Source: Chalara sp. BL73 (taxonomy: Eukaryota; Ascomycota; Leotiomycetes; Helotiales). Taken from it: a stretch of DNA of 64,000 nt. Position 1 is the first letter of the stretch; each line of letters begins with the position of its first letter. Where the stretch lies: the NCBI GenBank assembly GCA_918026815.1, contig CAKJVC010000066.1, forward strand, positions 186,001 through 250,000. The letters run 5' to 3'. Below are positions 34,726-46,473 of the stretch, piece by piece. The position numbers were made by a program, and so were the translations under genes. The notes under the pieces are model-generated. The model was not told the DNA's origin and made no database searches. It worked only from the letters and a program-made list of their open reading frames with translations.

Positions 34726-36144
34726 ATGCCTGTCACCAAGTTTACAACACCTGAAAAGTACAAGTACCAAAATGGCTTCGGATCCTACCACGAGTGTGTG
34801 CACCTCTAACTGTGCACAAATCTTGTCTAACATCTTTCCAGATCAGAAGCTATTCAAGGCGCTCTGCCTATAAGCGCCAATTCCCCGCAGAAGCCTCCTT
34901 ATGGTCTTTATGCTGAGAAGCTCTCAGGAACAGCATTCACAGCTCCAAGGCACGAAAACCAGCAAACATGGCTCTATCGAATCCTGCCGTCTGCCTCGCA
35001 CCAGGCTTTTACGCCCCGCGAAGCTTCGTCATACAATACAAACCCAGAGGGGGGCAAGGTGCATCAGATACCAAACCAGTTACGGTGGGATCCGTTCGAT
35101 CTAGATGAGACCGTGGACTGGGTACACAGCTTGAAATTAGTGGCTGGAGCTGGTGACCCAACACTAAAGCATGGTCTCGGAATCTTCATATTTGCTGCTG
35201 GCAAGAGCATGGACAAGAACCAAGCGTTTTACAGCGCTGATGGAGACTTCTTGATTGTTTTGCAGCATGGGGTGCTGGACATTCAAACAGAACTCGGAAA
35301 TATACTTGTACGACCAAACGAAATCTGCGTCATTCCGCGGGGCATACGCTACAGGGTAGAACTTCCCGCTGGGCCTGTCAGAGGATATATCTTAGAGCTC
35401 TATACAGGCCATTTTCAATTGCCGGAATTAGGACCTATTGGTTCGAATTGCCTGGCAAATTCCAGGGACTTCCAGGCGCCTGTTGCAAACTTTGAGGAGA
35501 ATACTGCAGGAGAATATAAGGTTCTATCAAAATTCAACGGTCACCTATTTGAGGCAAAACAGACACACACACCTTACGACGTGGTCGCTTGGCACGGTCT
35601 ATACTACCCTTATAAGTACGACTTAGGACGGTTCAACACAATCGGCACCACCTCTTTCGACCACCCAGATCCTAGTATCTTTACAGTCCTTACAGCTCCT
35701 TCAGACCACGTTGGGACAGCAATTGCAGACTTCGTCATATTCCCACCACGCTGGCTGGTAGGCGAAGACACCTTCAGACCACCTTGGTACCACCGCAACA
35801 CCATGTCTGAATTCATGGGACTCATCGGCGGAGAGTATGATGCGAAATCAGGAGGCGCAGGTGGCTTCCAGCCTGCCGGTGCTAGTCTTCACAATATCAT
35901 GTCTGCGCACGGTCCAGACGCCGGGACCCACGAGAAGGCTTCGAATGCTGAGCTTAAGCCTGCTAAGGTTGGTGAGGGCAGCATGGCTTTCATGTTTGAG
36001 AGTTGTCTTATGGTCGGTGTGACGGAATGGGGCTTGAAGCAGTGTAAGAAAGTACAAGAGGATTATAATGAGGAGAGTTGGACGCCGTTGAAATCAAATT
36101 TCAAGGTCCCGGAGGGCGTGAGCAGGGTCAGTAATCTGGCGTAA
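34726..36144 (+). CDS. hmgA: homogentisate 1,2-dioxygenase
   Basis: Exons 34726-34793 and 34842-36144 give 456 aa, normal for the family. The first exon encodes [20 protein letters not shown]; a second in-frame-looking ATG at 34772 is in another frame and is ignored. Diagnostic stretches include [46 protein letters not shown], and the iron site [14 protein letters not shown] (His and Glu) followed by the HGPD histidine. The enzyme opens the ring of homogentisate to maleylacetoacetate, the central step of tyrosine and phenylacetate catabolism. The 48-bp intron has donor GTGTGT and acceptor TTCCAG. Its promoter shares a unique palindrome with the P450/fumarylacetoacetase promoter, suggesting joint control. 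Confidence 0.96.
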
Positions 36145-36697
36145 ATGACAAGTGGTGTAGCTTAAAGCGAATTGCTATGAACAAAACTGTAGCATAAAAA
36201 TTAGTAGGTCTAATGACAAGTCTGTTACTTGGTTTAAAACTTATTCCTGATTGAATTATTCACTAGGTATTGTCGAAGTCCTAGAATATCTCACATTCCC
36301 CACTCACCTCTTCCAGGACCCCACTTCTGCTCTTAATTAGCCGCCACTCGATGATGGAATCGTAATTCATCATCACCTTAGATTCATCATTCGAACCCCT
36401 CAAAACACATTTTACTCAGCTCTAATTGTCTCTCAGGAAGCGGAATCTACCCTAATCCGGCTCGGCTCGGCTGTTGTCCCCCGCTCTTATTGATCATCAA
36501 GAGAGCAAGCTTAAGTCCGTATAGAAGGTATCTCCGCACTATCTCCAAAACTCTAGATTTTATATCTCTCTCCAAAGACCATCTACCATTGTGTATCGAC
36601 TCCTCTTGACTGTTTGATTCCATTTTCTTTCTTTTCATTAGATCCAGATCCGATTCTCTTACAAAGCTCAAGGAACTACATAGCCACACACATCAAG
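36145..36697. other. intergenic, promoter of the aldo/keto reductase
   Basis: About 550 bp with CT-rich tracts and no gene. A GCGGA at 36438 is followed by TCCGG after an 11-base gap, so it is not a copy of the shared palindrome. Confidence 0.4.
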
Positions 36698-38050
36698 ATG
36701 TCCATCCCAGAATCTCTAAAAGCCTCACTTGAAGGAAGCAAAGTCGAATATGTCAAGCTGGGCAACAGCGGTCTGCGGGTTTCCGTCCCCATTTTCGGAG
36801 CCATGTCGATAGGCCACCCGGATTGGGCTCCCTGGGTGATCAATGAAGAAAAGGTACCTTCTCCTCTTATCGCCTCCGAATAACAAAACACTTACAACAT
36901 ACAACAGTCACTGCCGCTGCTCAAAGCAGCTTACGACCGCGGCCTCAACACCTGGGATACCGCGAACGTGTATTCCAACGGGGTCTCGGAGGAGATCATA
37001 GGGAAGGCGATCAAGAAATACGATATCCCGCGGCATAAGCTCGTCATCCTAACGAAGTGCAACGGTGCGGTCGGCGAGGACCTGAGCGTGAGAGGGTTCT
37101 TCTGGCCGAAAGAGACCAGCGCCAGCAAAGACTACGTCAACCAAAAAGGCGCGTCCCTTCCCCGCCATCTCGCACCCTCCCCCTCCCCTCCCAGATCCCG
37201 TGCTCGCCCCCAAAATAAAAGGCTAACGAACCCTCCCAGGTCTCTCGCGTGCAGCGATATTCAACCAGGTAGAAGCCAGCCTGAAGCGGCTGGACACGCC
37301 ATACATCGACCTGCTGCAAATCCACCGCTTCGATGCGACGGTGCCGGTCGAGGAGACCATGGAGGCGCTGCACGACCTCGTCAAGTCCGGGAAGGTGCGA
37401 TACATCGGCGCCAGCAGCATGTGGGCCACGCAGTTCGCGCGCATGCAGTTCGCGGCCGAGAAGCACGGCTGGACCAAGTTCGTGAGCATGCAGAACCACT
37501 ATAGCCTGCTGTACCGCGAGGAGGAGCGGGAGATGAATCGCTTTTGCAACGATACCGGCGTCGGTTTGATCCCGGTTAGTCGATTTCTTCCTCTGCTACC
37601 TCTTCTTCTTCTTCTTCTTCTTCTTGTTCTTCCCCTATTTCTTCTCCCCCCCTTTTTTTGGTGAATGTGCAAGTTTGGAAGAAATGTAAAGTGAGAACAC
37701 AGGAGGCTGATTTCGGACAGTGGGCGCCACTTTTCCGCGGCCACTTAGCGCGGCCGTACGAGGAGCTCGGCACGACCACGCGGTCTGCGCCGGAGAAGGA
37801 GAACGGGCTTAGCGAGGCGGACATCCAGACCATCAAGCGGGTGCAGGAGCTCGCGGAGAAGAAAGGGTGGAAGATGAGCCAGGTGGCCCTTGCGTGGATC
37901 AACAAGCGGATCACGAGCCCGATCATCGGGTTTTCGAGCGTGGAGAGGTTGGACGAGGCGATCGGGGTGAGGGGCAAGATGTTGAGCGACGAGGAGGAGA
38001 GGTTTTTGGAGGAGCTGTATGTGCCCAAGGCTGTGAATGGACATTCCTGA
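36698..38050 (+). CDS. aldo/keto reductase
   Basis: Exons 36698-36853, 36908-37148, 37240-37574 and 37721-38050 give 353 aa. The TIM-barrel family pattern is clear: [17 protein letters not shown] at the start, [18 protein letters not shown] with the catalytic Asp and Tyr, the catalytic Lys in [19 protein letters not shown], and the cofactor-binding end [14 protein letters not shown]. It resembles fungal aryl-alcohol-dehydrogenase-type reductases; the substrate cannot be told. The second intron needs a GC donor (GCGCGT at 37149) with acceptor CCCAG and a GCTAAC branch point; no GT donor keeps frame. Intron 3 holds a CTT microsatellite (about 37598-37627). Exons 3 and 4 are notably GC-rich compared with exon 1 and neighbours. 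It is convergent with the zinc-cluster gene. Confidence 0.88.
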
Positions 38051-38316
38051 GCCGTCGAGGAGGAAGAAAGAAGTGGATGATTGATGGTGAGTCATTTTGC
38101 TCATGTAGGGAATGATACACGGGAATAGATGAGTAGTTGAAATCAGAAGCGGCAAGGTCTAATATAATAAGCTCCCACTCGACAAGCGAATATTGCTTAT
38201 AACCCTTCTCGCTTTTGATCAATCAATGAAGTAGATGGGGAGGAGTGTAAAGTAGTGGGAGCTCATATCTTACACCATATCCAATTCCTAACTGTTTATG
38301 ACTAGTAATATCAACC

Positions 38317-40988
38317 CTAGAACAGATCGCGTAATTGGCGATATAGCTCCTCGTCTCCACCAAAGATATTAGATCCAATTCCGTTCATACCATCGCTATC
38401 TTGCAATGGCGCATAACTGCCATTCGTTCCATTCCCATTTATACCCACGCTACCCAGTGCCATCTCGAACAGGTTCGTCATCTCATTACTCATCTGATAT
38501 CCGTTCATCGGGCTGCTGCCACTTATCCCATTGCCGACTTGGCCATAATTTTCCAGTCCTGAGATCTCGTGACCTGCAAGACCGGCCATCACAAGAGCTG
38601 CGGACGAATGTGGATCCTCCATGTTGCCGTTGATATTGGAACTGTCCGGAGAAAGTCCTAATCTAGGGCCGACTTCTTTAAGGCCTTTGATGGTCTTCCA
38701 GAGCCGCTTACTAACCCACGATTTGGTACTGAAGCCTTTCACTAAGTCAAGCGCCATGTAGAACTCGTCTCTGCACAATGCGCTGAAATGAACTGGAGCA
38801 TGGCAGCTTGCCAAGAATATGACCGCTAAGGCCGATGTCAGGAAGTAGTTGAAGCACACTTGCTGCGCACGGTAGATATCAGTCGTTTGATTAAGGTGTG
38901 TCAAGGCTCGAATAGTGTCTTTGGCAAGCTCCACCACGATCGTAGCATGACTGAGGTTTTCTTGAATAGAATTCGCGCTATGTAGGACAGGTCTGTAGAT
39001 ATGGGTTCGCATTTGATTGACACGTAGGTATAGAATGATCTGGAGACGATGAACTGCTCGGGATGAAGGTAGTGGTGAGAGCGAACCTGCTGTCGGTAGT
39101 TGTAGCTCAAGAGGTATGGACTTTTGCCATTGAAGGACTTGGTAATCGAGATAGCCTATCTCTTCGATGTTTAACGTTGGGTTCAGACTTGAGGTGAAAG
39201 ATGAGATGGATCGCCAAACTTTTGATCCGATACGGGAGTATGCAATCATAGCATTGAGATAACCGGAGTCAATCTTCTATAAAACTGAGTCAGACCATTA
39301 GTGGATACAGCAGATGGTTAACTTACCGGCTCGGGCAGATTGGGGTCAATGTCCAGATCCTGAAGAGCGAATGGCATCCCTGTCCCAAAGCTCCATCTCC
39401 TATCCAAAACATATATTGACCAAAATAATCTGATGGCCTCAGATCGCTGCTGTTCATCTTTTGCAACCTTGAATAGCGAGTCTCGCCTGTGGAGCCCCAG
39501 TTCGATGCACATACGAGCAACTTGTCCTATTAGACGCCATGCCAGGGCCTCCTCGTCACAGTGAAAGTGGAATATGGCCTGATTTTCTGTCTCAGCAGGA
39601 ATTTATCGAGCCACCAACATAGACACGCGAAATAGAAAACTCAATATAAACTTACCACGAGGACTAGCAACGGGAGCTGTGTAATCTCAAAGACTTCACT
39701 GTGTAAAATGCGATCCGCAATCTTCCTCACACTCTCAAACAGTCGGAATCCAAGCTCACTCTCACCGCCGCCCTCCACAACTAGCGACACAGCCAAAACC
39801 ATTTTAAGTATGGAGGTTTGAATATCATGGATACCTTGTGGAGATGTCGTCTTGGCAAGACCAGTCCTCAATGCAGCATCAATGAATGTATACTAAGTAG
39901 TTATTGGTCAGCGTCTGCCTCGTTAGTCTGTTGGGGAGCGTGTGCATGGCAGATCCATAATCAACTCGATCCGATTTTCTGGTCAAAAGAAGACTACAGA
40001 TTCTTGCACAAAGGCTTGCATCAACGCTTACCATATTTTTACCATGTATGATCAGCTCCTCAATATTTAGCATAGGATACATAATTCCCATTTCCTCCTC
40101 ATATACGCGGCACAACCTCACAACCTCATCCTTACTTAGTACCCATATTGGATCTCTGGTAGGAGGTTGTCCATTAGCATGGAGCAATCCAAGTGGTTGA
40201 GACGGTGGAGAGGCCGCCGGAGTCGGATCCTGAGTCACATTCCCGTCGCTCAATCCCTGATACCCCATACTATGCAAGGTATTCTTCGCAACATCCAAGC
40301 TAAAAGTCGAGCTAGTCGGGCCTCGAAAAGATTGATATCTAGACTGCGAGCGTCGTCTACTTGTCGGAGAAATGGGTTGCGCAGAGCCAGGCAATTGAGG
40401 AATGGACATAGATCTCTCTGAGCCATGAGGGAAGGCCAATTGCTCTTCGCTGTGTATAGTGTGCTCATGGCGCATAGCATTGAGGTTCGCATATAGGTTA
40501 TCCACCTGCTCCTGCAGCGAACTGAGCTTCGCATTCATCTGCCGAAACTCCTCGGACTCTTTGAACCCATTCGTGCAGCAGTTCGGCGCATACTGGCATT
40601 CGAGATTCAGGTTTCCGCATCTTTGGCAGGGCGTATTGCCGTTGCATTTTATCTTGCGACGCTTGCATTCATTACTATTGGTTGTATTAGCAATTGAGCG
40701 GAATGGCGGAGACGATACAACCTCTGTATAAGAATTGTAATAAAGAGACCAAACGTACCATGCAATAGAGATATATCGGTTTCTTTTTGCTCTTGTATGC
40801 GTTACGCCATCAGGGTTTGCATTTGCCCCATCCCCATCTGCCTTTCTTTTCGTTCCGCCCTGTGCAGCGGGACTCTCCGCACTTGAGGACTGACGGCCGT
40901 TCATATTGATATTATAATCCACGGAATCCGGCAGCGGGGAATTGGCAAGTTGATCCAAATCTGTGAACTGACTTTCGAGAATGTTCAT
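38317..40988 (-). CDS. Zn2Cys6 transcription factor with fungal-specific middle domain
   Basis: Exons 40988-40759, 40674-40032, 39892-39656, 39578-39327 and 39276-38317 give 773 aa. The zinc cluster is interrupted by the first intron (84 bp) inside its first cysteine codon and has perfect C-x2-C-x6-C-x5-C-x2-C-x6-C spacing (residues about 77-103, starting CNECKRRKIKC). A short coiled-coil linker (MNAKLSSLQEQVDNLYANL) follows. The fungal_trans domain spans about residues 270-620, with CDEEALAWRLIG and CIELGLHRRDS typical of that family. The C-terminus is Gly/Asn/Met-rich. It is convergent with the aldo/keto reductase and about 2.2 kb from homogentisate dioxygenase, so it is a positional candidate for binding the two palindromes. 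That link is inference only. Confidence 0.9.
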
Positions 40989-41561
40989 AGTCACATAAAC
41001 TCATCATGGTAGAAGGAGGCGGGCGGGAAGCTGTTGAGGTGCAAGGCCTACGGTGACAACTGCGGGGAGATGATTTGCTAAGAGAATCAAAGCTGCTTAT
41101 GTAAACCTGGGGAAGGAGAGCGGCAGTGAACCAAAAAGTGGGTCTATCCAAGCAGCATAAATTTTTACAGTCTTAATACAAGTCATCCTCAAGTGGTTGT
41201 AGGCTTCTGCACCAATTGATATGTATATGCAATCAATGATGATCTTTAATACTCCATATCAAGATACGAGATTAAGTTTCACAACATAGCCCGTCCAAAC
41301 CTCTTTATATCAAGCTTCGCCTGAGATGCCTCAGTCTTGACTCTATATCAAAAACAGAGTAATCGTCAAAGCAACACGAAAGGCACTGAAAATTTATGGA
41401 TTGTTATTCTTCAAGAGCCGCTGCCCATAATTAAACAAGTATTTTACCCGGGTATCAAGTACGACGCTATCAATTCCCCCATCCAGCCCAAACTCCATTC
41501 CTTCAATGTCTTCATTCCCATGACAGCCCTACATAAGCAGAACATAGATATCCATAGTACC
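40989..41561. other. intergenic upstream of the zinc-cluster gene
   Basis: Presumed promoter of the regulator and 3' flank of the next gene. A plus-strand frame (41337-41795) overlaps the 3' end of the next minus-strand gene and is rejected. No shared palindrome is seen. Confidence 0.4.
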
Positions 41562-42980
41562 TTACAGCATTTGGCCGGCTTGATAGTACCGATCGCAGCC
41601 ATTCTCCAGCAACAAGTGTTTGAAAGGCATTACAGCAGCAGCAGCAGTAGTGGAACCCGCCTCCTCCTCGCCTTGGTCAACATATCGGAACTAATATTAC
41701 TTGTTAGTCCTCTGCATAGTGGATCAGATGCTATGAGATTAGATCATACCTTCAGCTCAGGAAGAGCGCAGCACGTGCAGCATTTTCCAGGATGACAGAA
41801 GCCTCCCTTGCTCCAGAACGCAGACCAGAACTTGTCGTGAGCTCTATCCTCGTCAGAATTCTCGGTGGCTGCATGTCGGGCGACTGCATTGGCTACCAGA
41901 TGAGCATTTATTCCTTGCGCCAAGAGTGCATTGTATAACGCACGGTCCGGAAGCTGATCATCATCGCCCGCAGCCTTGCCAGGACCAAGAATGACTTCGA
42001 AGGTTTGGAGCTTGCGAAAGTCGCGAACATATTCCAGCAATTCATCGAGCTGCTTCGACGTCTGGACGCTGAATTTGAGGTGGAGCATGCCTTCGTGATG
42101 GATAGATGGGCCTGCAAACTTAATGAGGCTTGACTTCGCGAGGCTCAAGTTCACCTCATCTAGTGAACGACGTTAGCAGACATCCAACATAGAACTATAG
42201 CGAGAGTTGACTTACAGAGATGTTGATTATCTTCATCGCAGGGATCAAGAGAAAGAGCAAACATAGTAGTATACGGGTCAAAGAGTCCAAAATCAGGGCC
42301 TGTATGGAAGCATTAGCCTCGTCGTTCTTCATAGCCACAGCAAACATTAGATACTCACTGATCAAGAACCTAAACTTGGCTGTGTCCCTCACAGCTCGCT
42401 GTTGGTACTCCCGAACGACACCGTACATCTTGCGGCTCACTCTTCTCAGCTTCCGGAGAACGTTGTCCACGTACATGTAGTCAGTGATGTTCATCTCTCG
42501 ATCGCTAGTGCAGATGTCGAAGATGACAAAGTGAACTTCGGTAGACAGAGACATCAAACCATTGCCGCAATTGGCACCTGCATCAAAGAAAACTTGAGGG
42601 GCGTTGAGGATCTGGAAGTTGCGGTCCGCTCCGGTGAGCAGGAAGCCAGGATGAGCCTGGATTAGGGAAGTTCCTTCGTCAGCAGCAGATGGGATATTTG
42701 AGGTCTTAGTTGCATCTTGCTTTTGCTTGAGTGCTAGGTCGGCGAATAACGAAGACACAGAATAGGTTTCAGCCTTAAGACGTTTGTCGTTTGGGGCCAT
42801 CGTTACCGGCTTTGCATCCGCAATAGAGAAAATTGCTGGTCCGAATTGGGGCAAATCTATAGAATCATCCTCTTGGAAATCATCATCCTTTCTTGGTGTA
42901 AGTCTCTCATACTGGTAGGTTTGACCGCGGAAGCCACGGGTAGCAAATTGAGCTCTTAAAGCTTGGAGATCCATGGACAT
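41562..42980 (-). CDS. unrecognised four-exon gene with cysteine cluster
   Basis: Exons 42980-42359, 42299-42216, 42159-41750 and 41690-41562 join in frame to 414 aa. All three introns (56-59 bp) have good donors (GTGAGT, GTAAGT, GTATGA) and clean acceptors, and the second exon (84 nt, SPDFGLFDPYTTMFALSLDP) reads well, so the gene is real. I do not recognise the family. The first 40 residues are Arg/Gln/Tyr-rich. The middle has two structured segments, around NAPQVFFDAGANCGNGLMSL and HEGMLHLKFSVQTSKQLDELLEYVRDF. A compact Cys-rich motif (GFCHPGKCCTCCALPEL) near residue 365 could bind metal. No signal peptide or membrane segment is evident. Confidence 0.75.
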
Positions 42981-43485
42981 GGTTGAACGTTTGAGTGAGC
43001 AATGGTGTTGTTGCTAGAGCAATTGCCGGGGCGCTTGATCGTGTGAGGTATTGAACTTCACAAGTGTGAATTTAAACTAGAGAGGTTAGAGTAACAAAGA
43101 TTGTTTAGTAGCCTAGGTTGTAGAAGCCCGCACGCTCAAGCCCCCGTACCCCCCGTAAACATTCGCTTGTAAGCGAGGGGGCTCAAGCGATCCAGGATGG
43201 GAAGGAACTTATACAGGAAAAGTTGGAAAATATACCCAACTAATTTAGGAACTCAAAGGGCTATGGGTTTCTGCTTGGCATCTTCCCATGCCTTCTATTG
43301 CCCAAATCTCAATGTTTTAGCATTTATTAAACAAGACGTAACTACCCATATTCCAATCTTAGGGTCAAAATCAAGGCATACTCTGTAATACAGATGTATA
43401 GATTGAGACTTACGGCCTCAAAATCAGGGTAAATTGTACGCTGTACCCTAATTAGCCATTCACATAGCCTTATTCTCCTCAAAAT
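42981..43485. other. intergenic, short inverted repeat
   Basis: A small hairpin (CGCTT-GT-AAGCG at 43164-43175) lies between two copies of GCTCAAGC (about 43134-43141 and 43181-43188) next to C-rich and G-rich runs. No gene is supported. Confidence 0.4.
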
Positions 43486-44959
43486 TTAAGCGTCTCCATT
43501 ATTTTTAGCACTCAAATGGCCCCTACCACTGAAAGGAATGTCCATCCTCTGCCTGCTCACTCTAAAGATATCTGGAAACCTTCCGCCTAGTATACTCTCC
43601 TCTCCATTTATCATATCAACTAGTCCCTTTGCACAGCCCCAGCAGAGCACCATACCGTGTCCCTGAAAACTCGCCACGACCCACAGGTTCTCCGTTTCAG
43701 GCACTCCACCCACAAATGGTAGCTCATCACCACTAAATCCCATTATGCCAGTCCACTCTTTGCGTACTCTACCCTGTTTATCATCCTCGCCCCACTGACT
43801 GCCAAAATACCGTGGTGTGGTCTTCTTCAGGTAGGTGCTGATATCCTGGTCGATAGCCGTGTCATCCACAATACCAAACAGCTCCTCGCCATCGTTCTTC
43901 ATCACCGCCATTCCCCCGCCTATAATGATATCACCGGCGAATTTTGAGCCCTGAGGACGTGGGATCATATACTCATATCCACCTTCATATATGAACGAGT
44001 ATGTATAGCCCAAGCCATCCTCTGGCATGTTCGACCCCGGCCGATGTGCTGTAACCTGTCCACGGCATGGAACAATCGAGCCTTGAAACTGCGGCCATAT
44101 CGAAGCAGTGTAACCATTCGTAGCAAGCACTACCCTCTTCGCCGTAACGACTCCCCTACTAGTTCTTACCTCCCACTTATCGTACCTGTTCTCCAACTTG
44201 CTCACCGGCGTATGGGTAAATAACTGCAGTTTCTTCTTGATACACAACTTTAACATTCCAATCACAAACCGATACGCGCTCAGGCTGCCGGCTTCATAAC
44301 TTATGGCCCCGATGAAATCTTCTCCCTTCATCCTAAACTTTTCTCTTGCTTCCTCTTTGTTCCAGAAGATATACCTCGCCACACCCTCTAGATCATTCGG
44401 CATCGCTTTCTGCATCGCTTCTATAGCTTCATGCCCTTGGTCCCATTGATTTTGGTCGTACATGATATCCACCGTATCGCCACTATAAAGATCACACTCT
44501 ATCCCTTTCTCCCTGGCAAACGCATGCAATTCCTTGATATTATTATATTCGAACTTCGCAATCTTGACTGCCATGTCAATGCCATAGTCCTTTGCATTGT
44601 AGAGAAAGGAGCGGTATGAGGCTGCTTTCGTATGACCGCCTGTTGTGGTCAGCTATGACCCTCTTTGGGTAACATATGAGATGTAAGGATTGAGTACCGT
44701 TTCTACCGGTGGCTCCGGAGCAAGCTTGTCGTGCCTCTAGCATCAATATCTTCTCTCCGTTGTAGGAGGGAGATGTGAGGAGTCCGTGGGCTACACTTGT
44801 GCCTGTGATTCCGCTCCCAACGATTACGGTATCAACTTCCGTTGGCAAGGCATCACCACCTTGATAATCTGCTAGTTCAGCATCAGGAGGATCTTGCCAG
44901 TAGCTTATTGTAGGATCAACTTTTGGAGGTCCCACTGGGAGAGCTGCTCGTTTATCCAT
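43486..44959 (-). CDS. FAD-dependent oxidoreductase (DAO superfamily)
   Basis: Exons 44959-44698 and 44639-43486 give 471 aa. The dinucleotide fold lies at residues about 45-75 (VDTVIVGSGITGTSVAHGL, then ILMLEARQACSGATGRNGGH). Further DAO landmarks are VTAKRVVLATNGYTA and the C-terminal WTGIMGFSGDELPFVGG with WVVASFQGHGMVLCWGCAKG. The arrangement resembles fungal and bacterial amine/amino-acid oxidising flavoproteins of the OrdL/YgaF type; the substrate is unknown. The single 58-bp intron sits just after the SGATGRNG motif, a common position. No signal peptide or peroxisomal SKL end is seen. Confidence 0.88.
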
Positions 44960-45587
44960 TATCTTTCAACAGAAAAAACCGAAACTTCGAAAATGAGGAA
45001 AGATTGAAGGAGATGACAGTCAAGCTGCAGGATACGAAACCTAGATAACCTGTACAGTCAAGCCGCAGGTGATTCTTATCAAATGAGGTTGATGATTTAG
45101 TTCGACGGTCAAGATTCAAGAGTGGAGAGTGGATGGTAGTCGGCTGTGACTCCTGCATCGGGCTCACTGTGGGGCAGACCCCACCAACACTCAAGACTTG
45201 GCTTGGAACAAACGGTTCAATGTCAGGTTCTGGACCTCGATCCCAGATGAGTCTACTCAGCACGGAAGCGCGATGGCCAGGAAGAACGAAGGATGACGAG
45301 GAAAGAACTACGAACAGGCACCATCACCAAACATGCATATCCCGTTGAAAGAGAAGAGAATGCGATTCCAGCGAAAGAGCCATCTCAGCTAGCGTACACC
45401 GGCCGGAAAAGATAGCTATGCTAGATACACCTGCCCTCAATTATCCGTTGTGAATCATCCGCAACAGGCCTGCTGGGATCCCAATTATAAGTAACAAGCG
45501 CCTATCCTGCTAGTTCGACTAGCTCCCCATATGATATGCTCTGGTCTATCGTGGAGGGAGACATGATGAGCGAGCGGAAGGATGGAC
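44960..45587. other. intergenic, no gene seen
   Basis: Promoter of the FAD oxidoreductase and 3' flank of the next minus-strand gene. Short frames only. Confidence 0.4.
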
Positions 45588-46473
45588 TTAGAGTTCCTCT
45601 CCTTCTGTGCCAGCCTTCTTCGACTTCTTCTTGGGCTGTGGAGCACCTTCCTTTTTGCAGTGTACAATCAGGCGAGTCCATGACTCCTCCTTGTCCCACT
45701 CGAAGCCGGCAAGGACGGGAGTTTCGAGTTCATCATCAGCCTGTACCAGTGTTACCTATGCTCTTTCATGTGGAATGTACCATTTGATGGTATCAGGATG
45801 GTGCTTACCTTCTTGCGGAATTGCTTATAGACTAAACTTAAAGTTAGCGTCATAAAATCCACTAAAGCCATGCAGGCAAAAGGCCAGCTCATGTGCATTG
45901 AAACATATGGTTCACTCACTTGCATCTAATGCATCCTTGACTGTGACGCCTTTCAGATTTCGTGCTGATACCTCAAGTCCTAGTGGGAAATGGAGATCAA
46001 TCTTCTTAACTGGTGGTTCCGTGAGCATCTTCTTCAGGTAGCCCTTTTCTGGGTCCTCGAGAGTCATAGGCGATTTGTTGATACGCCTATGGGAAGGATA
46101 TCATGTCAGCCATTACATCTTGAGACAGTATCCTTTTGAGAAGTGGGCTGGATACTGGAGATGTGTGGGGGATTGGTGTCATACCAGTTCAGCTTCTGCG
46201 TTTCCTTTGCAATGAGTAGCTCCTTTCCTTCAGCTTCTATAGCACCATCGTCGTCAGTGGCTGGTGATTTGTGCTTGTCGAGCAACGAGGCTCGGAACGG
46301 CCGGCGTCAGCAGAGACAGGACAGTACATACCTAAGTCCTCAATTCTGAATACGCCTGGCACACTCGAACTGGCTCTTCGCTTGGCGCCATCCTTTGCTG
46401 GGCTTGATGACAGGCCCTGCACAGCAGAGTCGACCTTGGTGAGTGATGATGGGTTGCCGTCTTTGGTAGACAT
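45588..46473 (-). CDS. small DUF6699-like protein with a 23-nt exon
   Basis: Exons 46473-46332, 46260-46185, 46086-45920, 45831-45809 and 45740-45588 give 186 aa. All phases agree. The first 50 residues are Ser/Lys-rich. The conserved part reads IAKETQKLNWRINKSPMTLE, then KKIDLHFPLGLEVSARNLKG, VTVKDALDAI and GFEWDKEESWTRLIVHCKKE, ending in a Lys-rich tail. The GVTVxDxLxAI and hydrophobic beta pattern fit the DUF6699 domain, whose function is unknown. Exon 4 is only 23 nt (IYKQFRKK) but is flanked by a GTAAGC donor and a TTTAG acceptor and restores the conserved helix. Confidence is good that it is a gene, moderate for the family name. Confidence 0.75.

Noticed and set aside
36438..36460. GCGGA followed by TCCGG in the aldo/keto reductase promoter
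   Set aside because: The gap is 11 bases and the second arm differs, so it is not a copy of the pathway palindrome.
41337..41795. Plus-strand frame of 152 codons
   Set aside because: It overlaps the last exon and third intron of a well-supported minus-strand gene.
43134..43188. Short hairpin and GCTCAAGC direct repeat as a possible MITE
   Set aside because: Too short and no target duplication or terminal repeats; probably simple sequence.
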